Positions 8,975 through 17,306 of a stretch of 64,000 bases of DNA are shown in pieces (the stretch's first letter is position 1; the number at the start of each line of letters is the position of its first letter). This stretch comes from a virus. The stretch is taken from positions 250,001 through 314,000 of the IMG/VR virus record IMGVR_UViG_3300019776_000324, one strand, 5' to 3'. A program made the translations under genes and the position numbers. The notes under the pieces are model-generated. The model was not told the DNA's origin. It saw only the letters and a program-made list of their open reading frames with translations, and did no database searches.

Positions 8975-9117
8975 TGACTCCGAAGTGGTTGCAAAAGTTA
9001 CGCGACCAGCGTAAAATCAAAGAACAAGAAGAATTAATCAAGGCGCTAAAACGCCCTGAGAATGAACCACGCCGTAGACCGGCAGCTAAATTTTCAAATA
9101 ATATGGGACCGAAATGA
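8974..9117 (+). CDS. Small basic protein, 47 aa
   Basis: Starts TAATG, ends ATGA into the clamp-loader gene. Very Arg/Lys/Glu-rich helix (residues about 5-35) and a basic tail (RRRPAAK). Could be a small nucleic-acid or protein binder; no family recognised. Confidence 0.5.
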   Translation: MTPKWLQKLRDQRKIKEQEELIKALKRPENEPRRRPAAKFSNNMGPK

Positions 9118-10034
9118 AACAACTTTGGGTAGAAAAGTATAGACCAACTACAGTAGATGGTTATGTGTTTGTTGATGATAATCAACGAAAGCAAGTACAA
9201 GCATGGATTAAAGATGGAACTATTCCGCAATTATTGTTTAGCGGAAGTCCGGGCACAGGTAAAACTACCTTGGCTAAAATGTTAATCAACGAACTCAAGG
9301 TTGATGAATATGATGTTATGTATGTTAACGGATCCAAGGAAGGTCGTAAGATTGAGTGGGTTACTAAATTAGAATCGTTTTGTCAAACCATGCCTTATGG
9401 CACATTTAAGGTTGTATTGATCGACGAAGCAGACTACATGAATCAGCAGTCAGTACAGCCAGCACTTCGTAACTTGATGGAAGACTACAGTGAAACAGTT
9501 AGATTTATTTTGACTTGTAACTATCCTAACAAGATTATTCCACCGCTACATTCAAGGCTACAACAGTTTCATATTCTTAAAACTGATCATACAGAGTTTA
9601 CGGCTAGAGTGGCCACAGTGTTGGTTGAAGAAGGTGTTGAATTTGATATTGACACCCTAGACAGTTATGTTCGCGCTACCTATCCAGACTTGCGCAAGTG
9701 TTTAAATCTTGTACAACAAAACAGCATCAGCGGATCGTTAAATGCGCCTAGCAGTGCAGATAAGAGTGTAGGTGACTGGAAGTTGGACTGTGTAGAATTA
9801 TTCAAGCATGGCAAGATTCGCGAAGCTCGTACATTGTTGTGTCAACAAAGCACACCAGAAGAAGCTGATGAAATCTTCCGTTGGATGTATGACAACTTAG
9901 ACTTGTGGTCAACTGATCCGCACAAGCAAGATCAAGCTATTGTTATTATTCGCAATGGATTAGTTAATATTCCATTGGTAGCAGATCAAGAAATTAACTT
10001 GTCAGCAACTATTACAGAACTATGTCAACTATAA
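9114..10034 (+). CDS. 44: Clamp-loader ATPase (T4 gp44-like)
   Basis: 306 aa AAA+ ATPase, close to the size of T4 gp44. It opens with LWVEKYRPTTVDGYV, typical of RFC/gp44. Walker A GSPGTGKTT lies at residues about 43-51, Walker B VVLIDEADYM near 101-110, sensor 1 LTCNYPNKI near 140, and an SRLQ motif (SRC-like arginine finger) near 155. It loads the sliding clamp (gene at 43729) on primer-template junctions. A gp62-like small subunit is not seen nearby. Coupled by ATGA to the preceding small gene. Confidence 0.88.
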   Translation: MKQLWVEKYRPTTVDGYVFVDDNQRKQVQAWIKDGTIPQLLFSGSPGTGKTTLAKMLINELKVDEYDVMYVNGSKEGRKIEWVTKLESFCQTMPYGTFKVVLIDEADYMNQQSVQPALRNLMEDYSETVRFILTCNYPNKIIPPLHSRLQQFHILKTDHTEFTARVATVLVEEGVEFDIDTLDSYVRATYPDLRKCLNLVQQNSISGSLNAPSSADKSVGDWKLDCVELFKHGKIREARTLLCQQSTPEEADEIFRWMYDNLDLWSTDPHKQDQAIVIIRNGLVNIPLVADQEINLSATITELCQL

Positions 10035-11195
10035 ATGGATCGAGACTATTATTGCTCGATGAAATTCAAGTATCTTAAAGTAGATCTTGAATCAAATCTA
10101 ACTTATTGTTGCCATGCTGCTACACCGCATGCCATTGACAAACAGTGGCTAAAGGAAAATCCAGGGCAACTGTTTAATACACCATTGATACACAAAGAGC
10201 GTACAATGATGTTGAATAACCAGCGTAATAGTAGTTGCGAGCAAAATTGTTGGCCTGCCGAAGACAAAGGCGCTACTAGTCCTAGAATATATCAACACGG
10301 TATTGAAAAGACGCACACTGATATCAATGTACAGCCAGAAGAAATTGAATTTACAGTAACCAGCGAATGTAATTTAACTTGCTCGTATTGCTGTAAAGAA
10401 TACAGTACAGCTTGGAAACGAGATTTACTGGACAACGGCGATTACGGGCTTGATGACAACAGATATAAACTCATTGACAAAGATAAAATATTATACCGGT
10501 TATCACAAAACGAAAAAATAAATTCAAAACAGTATCAAACTTTACTCAATGAAGTTAGTCTTATTACAGATGCTAATGTTAGAGAATTTACAATTACCGG
10601 TGGTGAACCGTTTTTAAATAACCAGCTAATGTCAGTGGTTGAGCTGGCTCGATCATGTGGTAAACTTATAATCTATACTGGACTTGGTATAGCTAACACA
10701 CGATTTGAAAAGATTCTGGAGCAGTTAAAAGACTATCCTAACTTGGAATTGCGCATCAGTGCAGAAAACATTGGAAAAAAATTAGAGTTTAATCGATACG
10801 GCATCAATTCAGATGAGTTCTTACACAAGGTTGAACTTATAAAACAGTCGGGCATTAAGCATGTATTTCACCTGACTCTAACAAACTTAACAATATTCGG
10901 ACTGGCAGAATTTTATGAAAAATTTGCAGGCACCAAGTTACTGATCACTTATGCATATCAACCCGAGTTCATGGCAATCAATGTACTTGACAATGCAAGC
11001 AAGCAACAGTTACTAAAAGAGCTAGTTGCACTTCCAGAATTACACTATAATAGGATCACGCAATCAATTGCAGAGACTCCAACTGATCAACAACGAGCTG
11101 ACTTAAAAATGTTCATCAACAAATTTGCCTCTAGACGAAATTTAGATTTAAATATCTACCCAACTAACTTTATTAACTGGATTAACCAACAATGA
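10035..11195 (+). CDS. Radical SAM protein with extra cysteine clusters
   Basis: 386 aa, adjoining the clamp-loader stop without a gap. The radical SAM Cx3Cx2C motif is CNLTCSYC at residues about 112-119, followed by the glycine-rich ITGGEP near 184. An N-terminal block has further cysteines (YCCHAAT near 25; CEQNCW near 72), suggesting an auxiliary iron-sulfur site placed before the radical SAM core rather than after it. The substrate is unknown; peptide or protein modification is plausible because SPASM/twitch-type enzymes often act on peptides. A second such protein is at 38936. Confidence 0.75.
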   Translation: MDRDYYCSMKFKYLKVDLESNLTYCCHAATPHAIDKQWLKENPGQLFNTPLIHKERTMMLNNQRNSSCEQNCWPAEDKGATSPRIYQHGIEKTHTDINVQPEEIEFTVTSECNLTCSYCCKEYSTAWKRDLLDNGDYGLDDNRYKLIDKDKILYRLSQNEKINSKQYQTLLNEVSLITDANVREFTITGGEPFLNNQLMSVVELARSCGKLIIYTGLGIANTRFEKILEQLKDYPNLELRISAENIGKKLEFNRYGINSDEFLHKVELIKQSGIKHVFHLTLTNLTIFGLAEFYEKFAGTKLLITYAYQPEFMAINVLDNASKQQLLKELVALPELHYNRITQSIAETPTDQQRADLKMFINKFASRRNLDLNIYPTNFINWINQQ

Positions 11196-11494
11196 GATAC
11201 TTACTATTAACTTACTATCACAAAGCTTCAGGTCAAATTGACGAAGCTATGGCTGTCAGCACTCGGGTGCGTACAAAGGATTGGCAAACAGCCAATGTCA
11301 TTTTGGACTTTAAAGAACTCAAAGTTCTCAAATGCTCAATGCGTGATACTACAGTACCCAAGGACTGGGATAGAATTGTCAGCTATTACTACCCATTTTA
11401 TACCAACATCATTGAACGCTTGTTTCACGAAAACGGGCATGAAATTGATTTGGGTAACAAACCCCCTGCTACTACGGAGTCTGTAGCTGGTTGA
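11192..11494 (+). CDS. Unknown small protein, 100 aa
   Basis: Overlaps the radical SAM gene by ATGA. The N-terminus MRYLLLTYYHKASGQIDEAM is followed by an alpha/beta-like sequence with several aromatic residues (YYYPFYTNIIERLF near 66). No family recognised. Its TGA stop is embedded in the -35 box of the next promoter. Confidence 0.5.
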   Translation: MRYLLLTYYHKASGQIDEAMAVSTRVRTKDWQTANVILDFKELKVLKCSMRDTTVPKDWDRIVSYYYPFYTNIIERLFHENGHEIDLGNKPPATTESVAG

Positions 11495-11519
11495 CCATTA
11501 ATTCCGATTCAAGTATAAT
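11491..11519 (+). promoter_or_regulatory. Sigma70-type promoter, TTGACC-17-TATAAT
   Basis: -35 at 11491-11496 (containing the upstream TGA stop), 17-bp spacer, perfect -10 TATAAT at 11514-11519. The ATG of the HAD gene follows 6 nt after the -10, predicting a leaderless or nearly leaderless message. Confidence 0.8.
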
Positions 11520-11525
11520 AATACT

Positions 11526-12134
11526 ATGAAATCGAAATTTAAGAACCTAAGCAAACTTATCCTAACTGACTGTGATGGCGTATGCCTTGACTGGGAGTGG
11601 GCCTTTAATGTTTGGATGCAGGAGCATGGTTTCGAAGAAGTGCCCGGTAGCAAACTCAGCTACGATATGGGCAAACGCTACGGCATCAGCAGAGATCAAG
11701 TAGTTAAACTGATCAAAGTGTTTAACGAGTCAGCGGCAATTGGATTCTTACCAGCACAGCGGGATGCCATGTACTATATCAAACGCTTGCATGAAGAATA
11801 CGGTTTCCGTTTCCATGCTATTACTAGTGTTAGTTTAGATCCTAATGCTATTAAATTGCGTGAAATGAATATCCACAAGTTGTTTGGTGATGCATTTGAA
11901 CGGGTTGTATGCCTGGATACTGGTGCACACAAAGACGAAGCCTTGGAAGAATACGAAGGCACTGGTTGCTGGTGGATCGAAGACAAAATTGAAAATGCCG
12001 AAGCAGGCTATAGGGCAGGACTGAAATGCCTTCTGGTAGAGCACGGTCATAACATGCACTACTACCACGAAGGCATTCAGCTGGTTAAAAACTGGCGTGA
12101 AATCTTTGAATTGATTTCAGGTCAGTCAGCGTAA
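11526..12134 (+). CDS. HAD-superfamily phosphatase
   Basis: 202 aa. Motif I is DCDGV (LILTDCDGVCLDW, residues about 11-23), motif II a Thr/Ser near AITSV (about 99), and the acidic motif is WWIEDKIENAEAG near 142-154. This is the arrangement of soluble HAD phosphatases, including 5'-nucleotidases. A phosphomonoesterase acting on nucleotides or a small metabolite is inferred. Its 3' end overlaps convergently with phoH by 13 bp. No ribosome binding site; likely leaderless. Confidence 0.75.
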   Translation: MKSKFKNLSKLILTDCDGVCLDWEWAFNVWMQEHGFEEVPGSKLSYDMGKRYGISRDQVVKLIKVFNESAAIGFLPAQRDAMYYIKRLHEEYGFRFHAITSVSLDPNAIKLREMNIHKLFGDAFERVVCLDTGAHKDEALEEYEGTGCWWIEDKIENAEAGYRAGLKCLLVEHGHNMHYYHEGIQLVKNWREIFELISGQSA

Positions 12135-12817
12135 AGGTCTAGCACAGAGTCAATAATACTATGACGCTGAATGTCGCGATTATCTAAATCACAAACGGCT
12201 ATACCTTTTACACCCCCTTCCTTCAATCTTTTGCACAAATCTGCAAGGCCATTGTTAGCCTTACTACGGTCAGCTTGTTCCACATCTCCTGTGATAACAA
12301 TTTTACTATTTTCCCCGATACGGGTCATTAGCATCTTACACTGAGCTGGTGTTGCGTTCTGCATTTCATCAGCAATAATATAAGCGTTCTTAAAGGTACG
12401 ACCACGCATAAAGGCCAGTGGGGCAATCTCAATTTTTTGCTCCTCAATCATGGCTTGAATATCAGGTTGGCGATAGTACTCGCGCAAGATATCAGTAAGC
12501 GGGCGAACCCATGGGTCCATCTTTTGATTCAAGTCTCCGGGCAAGAACCCGTGCTTTTCATCATCTACACCCACTGCTGGGCGTGTTAATATAATGCGTT
12601 CTACAGCTCCTTCACGAAATGCTTTTACAGCGGCTAACATGGCCAGATAGGTTTTACCTGTACCAGCTGGACCGGCTGTGACCACAATATGTTGACCATC
12701 ATCTTGTAAAGCCAATACCAAACGCTCTTGATTCCTTGTGCGCGGCACGATATCAATGGGTCGTTGTTTTACTGGTTTTACCTGATCAAATCTTATGGTG
12801 TTTTCTTGGTTTGTCAT
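12122..12817 (-). CDS. phoH: PhoH-like P-loop ATPase
   Basis: 231 aa from the ATG at 12817. A longer frame from a TTG at 12910 would add 31 residues without conservation and would cross a hairpin, so it is rejected. Walker A GPAGTGKTY is at residues about 49-57, followed by the PhoH-typical LTRPAVG..E.LGFLPGDL-like segment (RPAVGVDDEKHGFLPGDLNQKMDPW) and Walker B IADEMQNATPAQ. PhoH is a ribonuclease/helicase-type ATPase widespread in aquatic phages; its role in infection is not settled. The only minus-strand gene in the window. Confidence 0.88.
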   Translation of the reverse strand: MTNQENTIRFDQVKPVKQRPIDIVPRTRNQERLVLALQDDGQHIVVTAGPAGTGKTYLAMLAAVKAFREGAVERIILTRPAVGVDDEKHGFLPGDLNQKMDPWVRPLTDILREYYRQPDIQAMIEEQKIEIAPLAFMRGRTFKNAYIIADEMQNATPAQCKMLMTRIGENSKIVITGDVEQADRSKANNGLADLCKRLKEGGVKGIAVCDLDNRDIQRHSIIDSVLDLYAD

Positions 12818-12880
12818 TAGTTGACGCTTTTGTGATTTTACTGCGCTTTTTCTACTCAAAGTTAACTCCGTTGTAGTTAG

Positions 12881-12907
12881 AAATAAAACTGACAGCACCC
12901 TGCTGTC
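12881..12907 (-). terminator. Minus-strand hairpin with T-rich tail upstream of phoH
   Basis: GACAGCA (12891-12897), loop CCC, TGCTGTC (12901-12907): a perfect 7-bp stem. Read on the minus strand it is followed by AGTTTTATTT, the layout of an intrinsic terminator. It would stop leftward transcripts coming from beyond 12907, or act as an attenuator if the phoH promoter lies upstream of it. No convincing minus-strand promoter was found in 12818-13036. Confidence 0.5.
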
Positions 12908-13023
12908 CAAGATATTTACGGAGTATTCACAGTGAGTTTAGTGTGGGTAGTAAATGATTTAAAATAGTCATAAGTATTAGGCTGTCCACCCAAATATCAA
13001 ACTTCTACTAGTATATAAACTAC

Positions 13024-13031
13024 CATAAATA
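13024..13031 (+). promoter_or_regulatory. T4-type late promoter, CATAAATA, 5 nt from the ATG
   Basis: CATAAATA at 13024-13031 then ACTAT and the ATG at 13037. In T4 the late box TATAAATA places initiation about 6-7 nt downstream, which here is the start codon itself. Confidence 0.65.
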
Positions 13032-13036
13032 ACTAT

Positions 13037-13609
13037 ATGGATCAAGAACTCTTTAAAGACCACGCAGATTATTGGCAAGTTGCCGAAAACATTCGCGACA
13101 TTTACATGTCAGAAGGATCATTGCTTACATTATTAGACTTTGAGCGTGTGCTTGATGAGCTAGATATCTATGCATTTAAAAACTGGGCTCTGGGCGAATT
13201 AGTAGCCGGTCCAGAAGTAACCAAATACCGTGTAGCCTGCACATTTATGTGGCCTGAAAAACTCATGCCAGACCCAAGAGGTGCCCGCAGATTATTACCA
13301 TTTGATTGTAAAGTACTTTACAAACGAACCAACATGAAAGTGCCTGTTAAGATTGAAGATCCAAGTGATTATCGTCCTGGCACACACAAAGCTAAGATTG
13401 AAGAAAAGAAAGTATGGCTAGTAGAAATTACTATGCCTAAAGCCTTGATGAGCGACATTCGTACAGGTAGTATCGAATTAGAAGATCAAGACATTGATTT
13501 AGCAGATTTAGATGATGCGTACGAGAAGGATCTAGATCAAGACAGTTATCAAAATGATGAGCAAGCCGACAATGCACAACAACAACTCCAACAACCAGCC
13601 CCTATTTGA
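13037..13609 (+). CDS. Unknown protein with acidic C-terminal tail
   Basis: 190 aa. Residues about 1-145 look folded, with a central WPEKLMPDPRGARRLLPF segment. Residues about 146-190 are strongly acidic and then Gln/Asn-rich, probably disordered. Starts 5 nt after a late-type promoter box, so virion or assembly expression timing is suggested. No family recognised. Followed closely by another unknown gene of probably linked function. Confidence 0.55.
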   Translation: MDQELFKDHADYWQVAENIRDIYMSEGSLLTLLDFERVLDELDIYAFKNWALGELVAGPEVTKYRVACTFMWPEKLMPDPRGARRLLPFDCKVLYKRTNMKVPVKIEDPSDYRPGTHKAKIEEKKVWLVEITMPKALMSDIRTGSIELEDQDIDLADLDDAYEKDLDQDSYQNDEQADNAQQQLQQPAPI

Positions 13610-13640
13610 AAGTCTAGGATTTAAAGAACTAGAAGGCCTA

Positions 13641-14135
13641 ATGAAGCCGACTATTCACATAGACGAATTTTCAAGTAAAATGGGTGACGATGATGACATT
13701 ATCGTTGTTAGTTTTTTTGTACGAGATCAACAAGCAGCCAAGGATCTCATGAATTGGTTTGAGCGTGGTTACGACTTTGTACTTGATGCTGATCGTAGCC
13801 CAGGTGAAATTAAACCTAATCGTTATCTAGTCTATGTAGAAATTCGCCGTCGCAGTAATGCTGGCAGTAATGTAGAAACCTTATTGGACGATCTTAATAC
13901 TCTAACCGAATATGAAGATAGTGCAGATTGGACCATGCACTACAAAGGTGAAGAAATTCCTTTTAGTCGCGATGCGTTTGATGCCACAGTTCCACTTAGT
14001 CCAAAAGCCTATCGCGATCGTTATGAAACAGATCTCAACGAAATGCGTATTGCAGCAGGTATGCCAGTGGTTGCCACATACGACAAAAAAGATCCTGAAT
14101 TACAAGCAATCCAATCAGCCGCAGGATTAATTTAA
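13641..14135 (+). CDS. Unknown protein, 164 aa
   Basis: Start chosen at 13641 because AGAAGG lies 4 nt upstream; alternative in-frame ATGs at 13554 and 13572 would overlap the upstream gene and add a low-complexity Asn-rich stretch. Begins MKPTIHIDEFSSKMGDDDD, then an alpha/beta pattern with RYLVYVEIRRR near 60. No catalytic motif recognised. Its TAA stop lies inside the next promoter's -35 region. Confidence 0.55.
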   Translation: MKPTIHIDEFSSKMGDDDDIIVVSFFVRDQQAAKDLMNWFERGYDFVLDADRSPGEIKPNRYLVYVEIRRRSNAGSNVETLLDDLNTLTEYEDSADWTMHYKGEEIPFSRDAFDATVPLSPKAYRDRYETDLNEMRIAAGMPVVATYDKKDPELQAIQSAAGLI

Positions 14136-14161
14136 CTGTAATCTAAAAGTAGGTATATAAT
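14132..14161 (+). promoter_or_regulatory. Sigma70-type promoter, TTAACT-18-TATAAT
   Basis: -35 TTAACT at 14132-14137 overlaps the upstream TAA; -10 TATAAT at 14156-14161. The ATG follows after 5 nt, again predicting a leaderless transcript. Confidence 0.6.
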
Positions 14162-14166
14162 TACCT

Positions 14167-14862
14167 ATGAATCTTAAAAGTTTTGGATGCAGTTTTATTT
14201 TTGGCACTGACTTAAACGGCCCCACACAACCAAATTCTCGAATTCATCCTAGTCAACTGACTTGGCCAGCTCACTTGGCCAAACATCTTGGGCGCACTTA
14301 TAAATGCTATGCTCGTCCAGCTGCTGGAAATTTACAAATATTAGAAAAAATACTCAATCGAATTTGTACCAGCGACGAGTCTGATTTGTTTGTGATTGGA
14401 TGGACTTGGATTGATCGATTTGATTATTATCCTTCTGTTCCGCCTACTCCGGGACAAACTCCTTGGCGCACTGTTATGCCATCTGATTCAGATGATTTAT
14501 CTAAGGTTTATTATAGAGATTTGCACTCTGAATACCGCGACAAACTTACCAGCTTGTCGTATATCAAACTGGCTATTGATACTTTAAATCAAAAAAATAT
14601 TCCATTTATTATGACTTACATGGATCGTTTATTATTTGATCAGCAATGGCATGTGAGTCCGGCTGTAAAAGACCTACAAGAGTATATAAAGCCTTACATG
14701 ACTGAATTTGATGGCAAAACTTTTTTAGACTGGAGTCGAGAAAACGGCTATCCAGAATCCGCAAGCTGGCACCCATTACACACAGCACATAAAGAAGCAG
14801 GGGATTACATGATTAAAATGTTTGATAGTGCTCAACCCAGCACAATAAGTATTACACAATAA
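14167..14862 (+). CDS. SGNH-hydrolase-like protein (divergent nucleophile block)
   Basis: 231 aa. The N-terminal block SFGCSFIFG corresponds to the GDS(L/F) nucleophile block, with Cys-Ser in place of Asp-Ser. The C-terminal ASWHPLHTAH corresponds to the DxxH block, with SWHP in place of the usual Asp. LFVIGWTWIDRFD (near 77) and TYMDRLLFD are shared with the paralogue at 60899. The substrate is unknown; possibly an esterase or acetyl-transfer enzyme acting on glycans. Because the acidic residue of block I is missing, catalysis is uncertain. Confidence 0.6.
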   Translation: MNLKSFGCSFIFGTDLNGPTQPNSRIHPSQLTWPAHLAKHLGRTYKCYARPAAGNLQILEKILNRICTSDESDLFVIGWTWIDRFDYYPSVPPTPGQTPWRTVMPSDSDDLSKVYYRDLHSEYRDKLTSLSYIKLAIDTLNQKNIPFIMTYMDRLLFDQQWHVSPAVKDLQEYIKPYMTEFDGKTFLDWSRENGYPESASWHPLHTAHKEAGDYMIKMFDSAQPSTISITQ

Positions 14863-14878
14863 CAGCGAGAATGAAACT

Positions 14879-15718
14879 ATGACACAACGCATTTTAATCA
14901 TGGGCCTACCTGGCGCAGGCAAAACAACATTAGCGGCAGAACTTAAAAAGTATTTAGAAGCGCACGGCGAGATTAGTTATGGTCGTGCGTTAAACGAACA
15001 CATCGGCGATTTAAATGCTCAAGTAACTTGGTTCAATGCCGACGATATTCGTCGCAAGTACAACGACTGGGATTTTAGTAACGATGGTCGTATTCGTCAA
15101 AGCATGCGTATGTTTCAATTTAGTATGGAAGCCGGCGGCGACTATGTTATTTGCGACTTTGTTGCTCCTTTGGTAGAAATGCGTAACAACTTCAAAGCCG
15201 ACTGGACTATTTGGATGGACACTATCCGTGAAGGGCGTTACGCAGATACCAATGCGGCCTTTGTTGAGCCCGAAGTATATGACTTCCGTGTTACAGAACA
15301 AAACGCAGAAAAGTGGGCAGAGTTTATCGGTGAGCATATTATTAGCAATCGCCGTAGACCTACTTTTGATTGGCAAAAAGAAACAGTACAGATGCTGGGC
15401 CGTTGGCAACCTTGGCATGACGGACACCGCGCCTTGTTTGAACGAGCTATTGCTAAAACAGGACAAGTAGTCATACAAATCCGCGACTGTCAAGGCTGGC
15501 AAGGTAGTAACCCGTTTGAAATAGAACGAGTCAAAGCATTTATCAAGCGTGATCTAGATCCTATCTATCAAGGGCAGTATGAAATACAAGTAGTGCCTAA
15601 CATTGTAAACATTACTTACGGGCGTGATGTGGGTTATAAAATTGAACAAGAATCATTTGATGAAACAATTACAGACATCAGTGCTACAAAGATTCGTAAA
15701 GAGCTGGGCCTTAAATAA
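14879..15718 (+). CDS. Bifunctional APS-kinase-like / nucleotidyltransferase protein
   Basis: 279 aa. Residues about 1-155: P-loop kinase of the adenylylsulfate-kinase type, Walker A MGLPGAGKTTLA at 8-19 and WFNADDIRRKYNDWDFS near 50-66. Residues about 165-279: HIGH-type nucleotidyltransferase with GRWQPWHDGH near 181-190 and ISATKIRKEL at the C-terminus (equivalent of ISSTxIR). The second half is in the family that includes NMN and pantetheine adenylyltransferases; the exact substrate cannot be told. The pairing may link nucleotide activation steps or NAD metabolism (see NadE at 62906). Confidence 0.75.
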   Translation: MTQRILIMGLPGAGKTTLAAELKKYLEAHGEISYGRALNEHIGDLNAQVTWFNADDIRRKYNDWDFSNDGRIRQSMRMFQFSMEAGGDYVICDFVAPLVEMRNNFKADWTIWMDTIREGRYADTNAAFVEPEVYDFRVTEQNAEKWAEFIGEHIISNRRRPTFDWQKETVQMLGRWQPWHDGHRALFERAIAKTGQVVIQIRDCQGWQGSNPFEIERVKAFIKRDLDPIYQGQYEIQVVPNIVNITYGRDVGYKIEQESFDETITDISATKIRKELGLK

Positions 15719-15923
15719 CACAGAGACTGCTACTCGCAGTTTTGTTAAAGCCTACTCCTATCGTTGCTGTGGGACTTTAACCACCATTGTAATATCCTAC
15801 ATAATAACTGGGCAGTTTATTGTTAGCCTGGGCATAGGTGCCACAGAAATGGTTGTTAAACCGTTTATATACTGGTGCCACGAACGAGTTTGGTCCAGGG
15901 TAAAGTGGGGTACAAAACGGTAA
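15660..15923 (+). CDS. DUF2061 small membrane protein, candidate holin-like
   Basis: About 87 aa from the ATG at 15660; a GTG at 15681 is an equally possible start, and the 5' end lies inside the previous gene. The conserved DUF2061 pattern is clear: ET..RSFVKAYSYR, T..IVISYIITGQ, ATEMVVKPFIYWCHERVW..VKWG. Two hydrophobic helices are predicted. It lies directly before the endolysin, so a role in lysis (holin or antiholin) is a reasonable inference, though DUF2061 proteins have no established function. Confidence 0.6.
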   Translation: MKQLQTSVLQRFVKSWALNNTETATRSFVKAYSYRCCGTLTTIVISYIITGQFIVSLGIGATEMVVKPFIYWCHERVWSRVKWGTKR

Positions 15924-15926
15924 ATA
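15921..15926 (+). promoter_or_regulatory. Possible late promoter core TAAATA ahead of the endolysin
   Basis: GGTAAATATTGG overlaps the stop of the DUF2061 gene; a 23-nt leader with AAGGAG follows before the ATG at 15950. Weak by itself (G in place of the usual A/C/T context). Confidence 0.35.
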
Positions 15927-15949
15927 TTGGTATCAAGGAGCATGCCAAT

Positions 15950-16573
15950 ATGGAAATTACACAACAACAACTACAACAAATTATACCAAACAATCCTTAT
16001 GTGGATCATTGGTGCGAAGCATTAAACTCAATATTACCAGATTATGAAATCAACACACCACAGCGTGTGGCTGCTTTCCTAGCACAGTGCGCTCATGAGT
16101 CCGGTGGATTCACAGCACTACATGAAAACTTAAACTATCGTGCCGCTACATTGCGCAAGGTATTTCCTAAGTATTTCCCAACAGACGAACTAGCAGAGCA
16201 GTATGCTAGTCAGCCCAACAAGCAAGAACTAATTGCCAATCGTGTTTATGCTAATCGCATGGGCAATGGCGACGAAGCGTCAGGTGATGGTTATCGTTAC
16301 TGCGGTCGTGGATTGATTCAACTTACAGGCAAAAACAACTATCAATCATTTGCTGACAGTTTAGAAATGCCTGTTGAATCAGTACCAGAGTTCTTACAAA
16401 CATTCGAAGGCGCTATTCAATCAGCTTGCTGGTTCTGGGAAGCCAACAACTTGAATCAATATGCTGACATAGATGATATCCTTACCATGACCAAGCGTAT
16501 TAACGGTGGCACAATTGGCCTAGAAGATCGTACAAAACACTACGAACACGCCAAACATATCTTTGGAGCATAA
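15950..16573 (+). CDS. GH19 endolysin (chitinase-like lysozyme)
   Basis: 207 aa from the ATG at 15950, served by AAGGAG 9 nt upstream; upstream in-frame starts lack an RBS. GH19 features: FLAQCAHESGGF (catalytic Glu near residue 49), YRAATLRKVFPKYF, NRMGNGDEASGDGYRYCGRGLIQLTGKNNY near 105-133, and FWEANNLN. Degrades the glycan strands of peptidoglycan at the end of infection. It has no signal peptide, so it depends on a holin. The next genes encode the spanins. Confidence 0.85.
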   Translation: MEITQQQLQQIIPNNPYVDHWCEALNSILPDYEINTPQRVAAFLAQCAHESGGFTALHENLNYRAATLRKVFPKYFPTDELAEQYASQPNKQELIANRVYANRMGNGDEASGDGYRYCGRGLIQLTGKNNYQSFADSLEMPVESVPEFLQTFEGAIQSACWFWEANNLNQYADIDDILTMTKRINGGTIGLEDRTKHYEHAKHIFGA

Positions 16574-16574
16574 T

Positions 16575-17003
16575 ATGTGGATTTTAAAATGGTTACCAGA
16601 CTTTGTATTCTACTTGATCTTGCTGGCGGGCCTAGCTGGCATTGCCGCTAGTTTTGTTCTCAAGTTCATTCCTTTTGTAGCACAGTATCGACTGCCTATT
16701 CAATGGGCCGCTGGCATTATGACTGCATTTGGTTTGTATATGGTAGGTGCTATCAGTGACAACAATGCTTGGTTGGCTCGTGTAAGTGACTTAGAAAAAC
16801 AAATAGCAGTAGCAGAAGCCAAGAGTGCAGAAGCCAACACAGTATTAGTAAGCAAGATTGCTGAAAAGCAAAAAGAGATTGCCGCTGTACAAGCAGATGC
16901 ACATGCTCGCGTACAACGAGCCGCTGCTAGTATGGATGCTCAATGTCGAGTACCAAGTGATGTTGTTAGTATATTAAATGATGCCGCAGGAGTTAAAAAA
17001 TGA
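16575..17003 (+). CDS. Rz-like inner-membrane spanin
   Basis: 142 aa. Two N-terminal hydrophobic helices (about residues 7-30 and 40-58), then a long coiled coil (about 65-118, SDLEKQIAVAEAKSAEAN...KQKEIAAVQADAHARV) and a C-terminal CRVPSDVVSILNDA, as in i-spanins. Starts 2 nt after the endolysin stop and overlaps the Rz1-like gene by ATGA. Functions with it to fuse inner and outer membranes during lysis. Confidence 0.75.
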   Translation: MWILKWLPDFVFYLILLAGLAGIAASFVLKFIPFVAQYRLPIQWAAGIMTAFGLYMVGAISDNNAWLARVSDLEKQIAVAEAKSAEANTVLVSKIAEKQKEIAAVQADAHARVQRAAASMDAQCRVPSDVVSILNDAAGVKK

Positions 17004-17263
17004 AACTAGCCGTTGTATTATCAGCATTAATGTTAACTGCTTGCGTATCAGTTCCAGTTGAGCGCAAGTTCCCTAGTGTACCGGGTGAGTTGCAACAGCC
17101 ATGTCCTAACTTACAAACTATTGATCCTAGTACAACCAAGTTAAGCACAGTAGTAGATACTGTAGTTACTAACTATGGACAGTATCGCGAGTGTCAATAC
17201 AAAGTTGAAGCGTGGAACGAGTGGTACACTAAACAGAAAGAAATATTTGATAGCGTAAAGTAA
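17000..17263 (+). CDS. Rz1-like outer-membrane lipoprotein spanin
   Basis: 87 aa. Signal peptide with lipobox LTAC, mature Cys at residue 15. Short Pro-containing periplasmic segment (PVERKFPSVPGELQQPCP), then a helical C-terminal part. ATGA overlap with the Rz-like gene. The lipoprotein spanin implies a host with an outer membrane. Confidence 0.75.
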   Translation: MKLAVVLSALMLTACVSVPVERKFPSVPGELQQPCPNLQTIDPSTTKLSTVVDTVVTNYGQYRECQYKVEAWNEWYTKQKEIFDSVK

Positions 17264-17306
17264 AACAAATAATAGACATAACAAAAATAATAATAAAGGA
17301 GCAAAT

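Noticed and set aside
12818-12910. N-terminal extension of PhoH from a TTG
   Set aside because: The extension does not resemble PhoH and crosses a terminator-like hairpin; the ATG at 12817 starts the conserved protein.
15011-15502. 163-aa minus-strand frame opposite the APS-kinase fusion
   Set aside because: It lies wholly inside a well-supported gene on the other strand and has no protein-like features or start signals.
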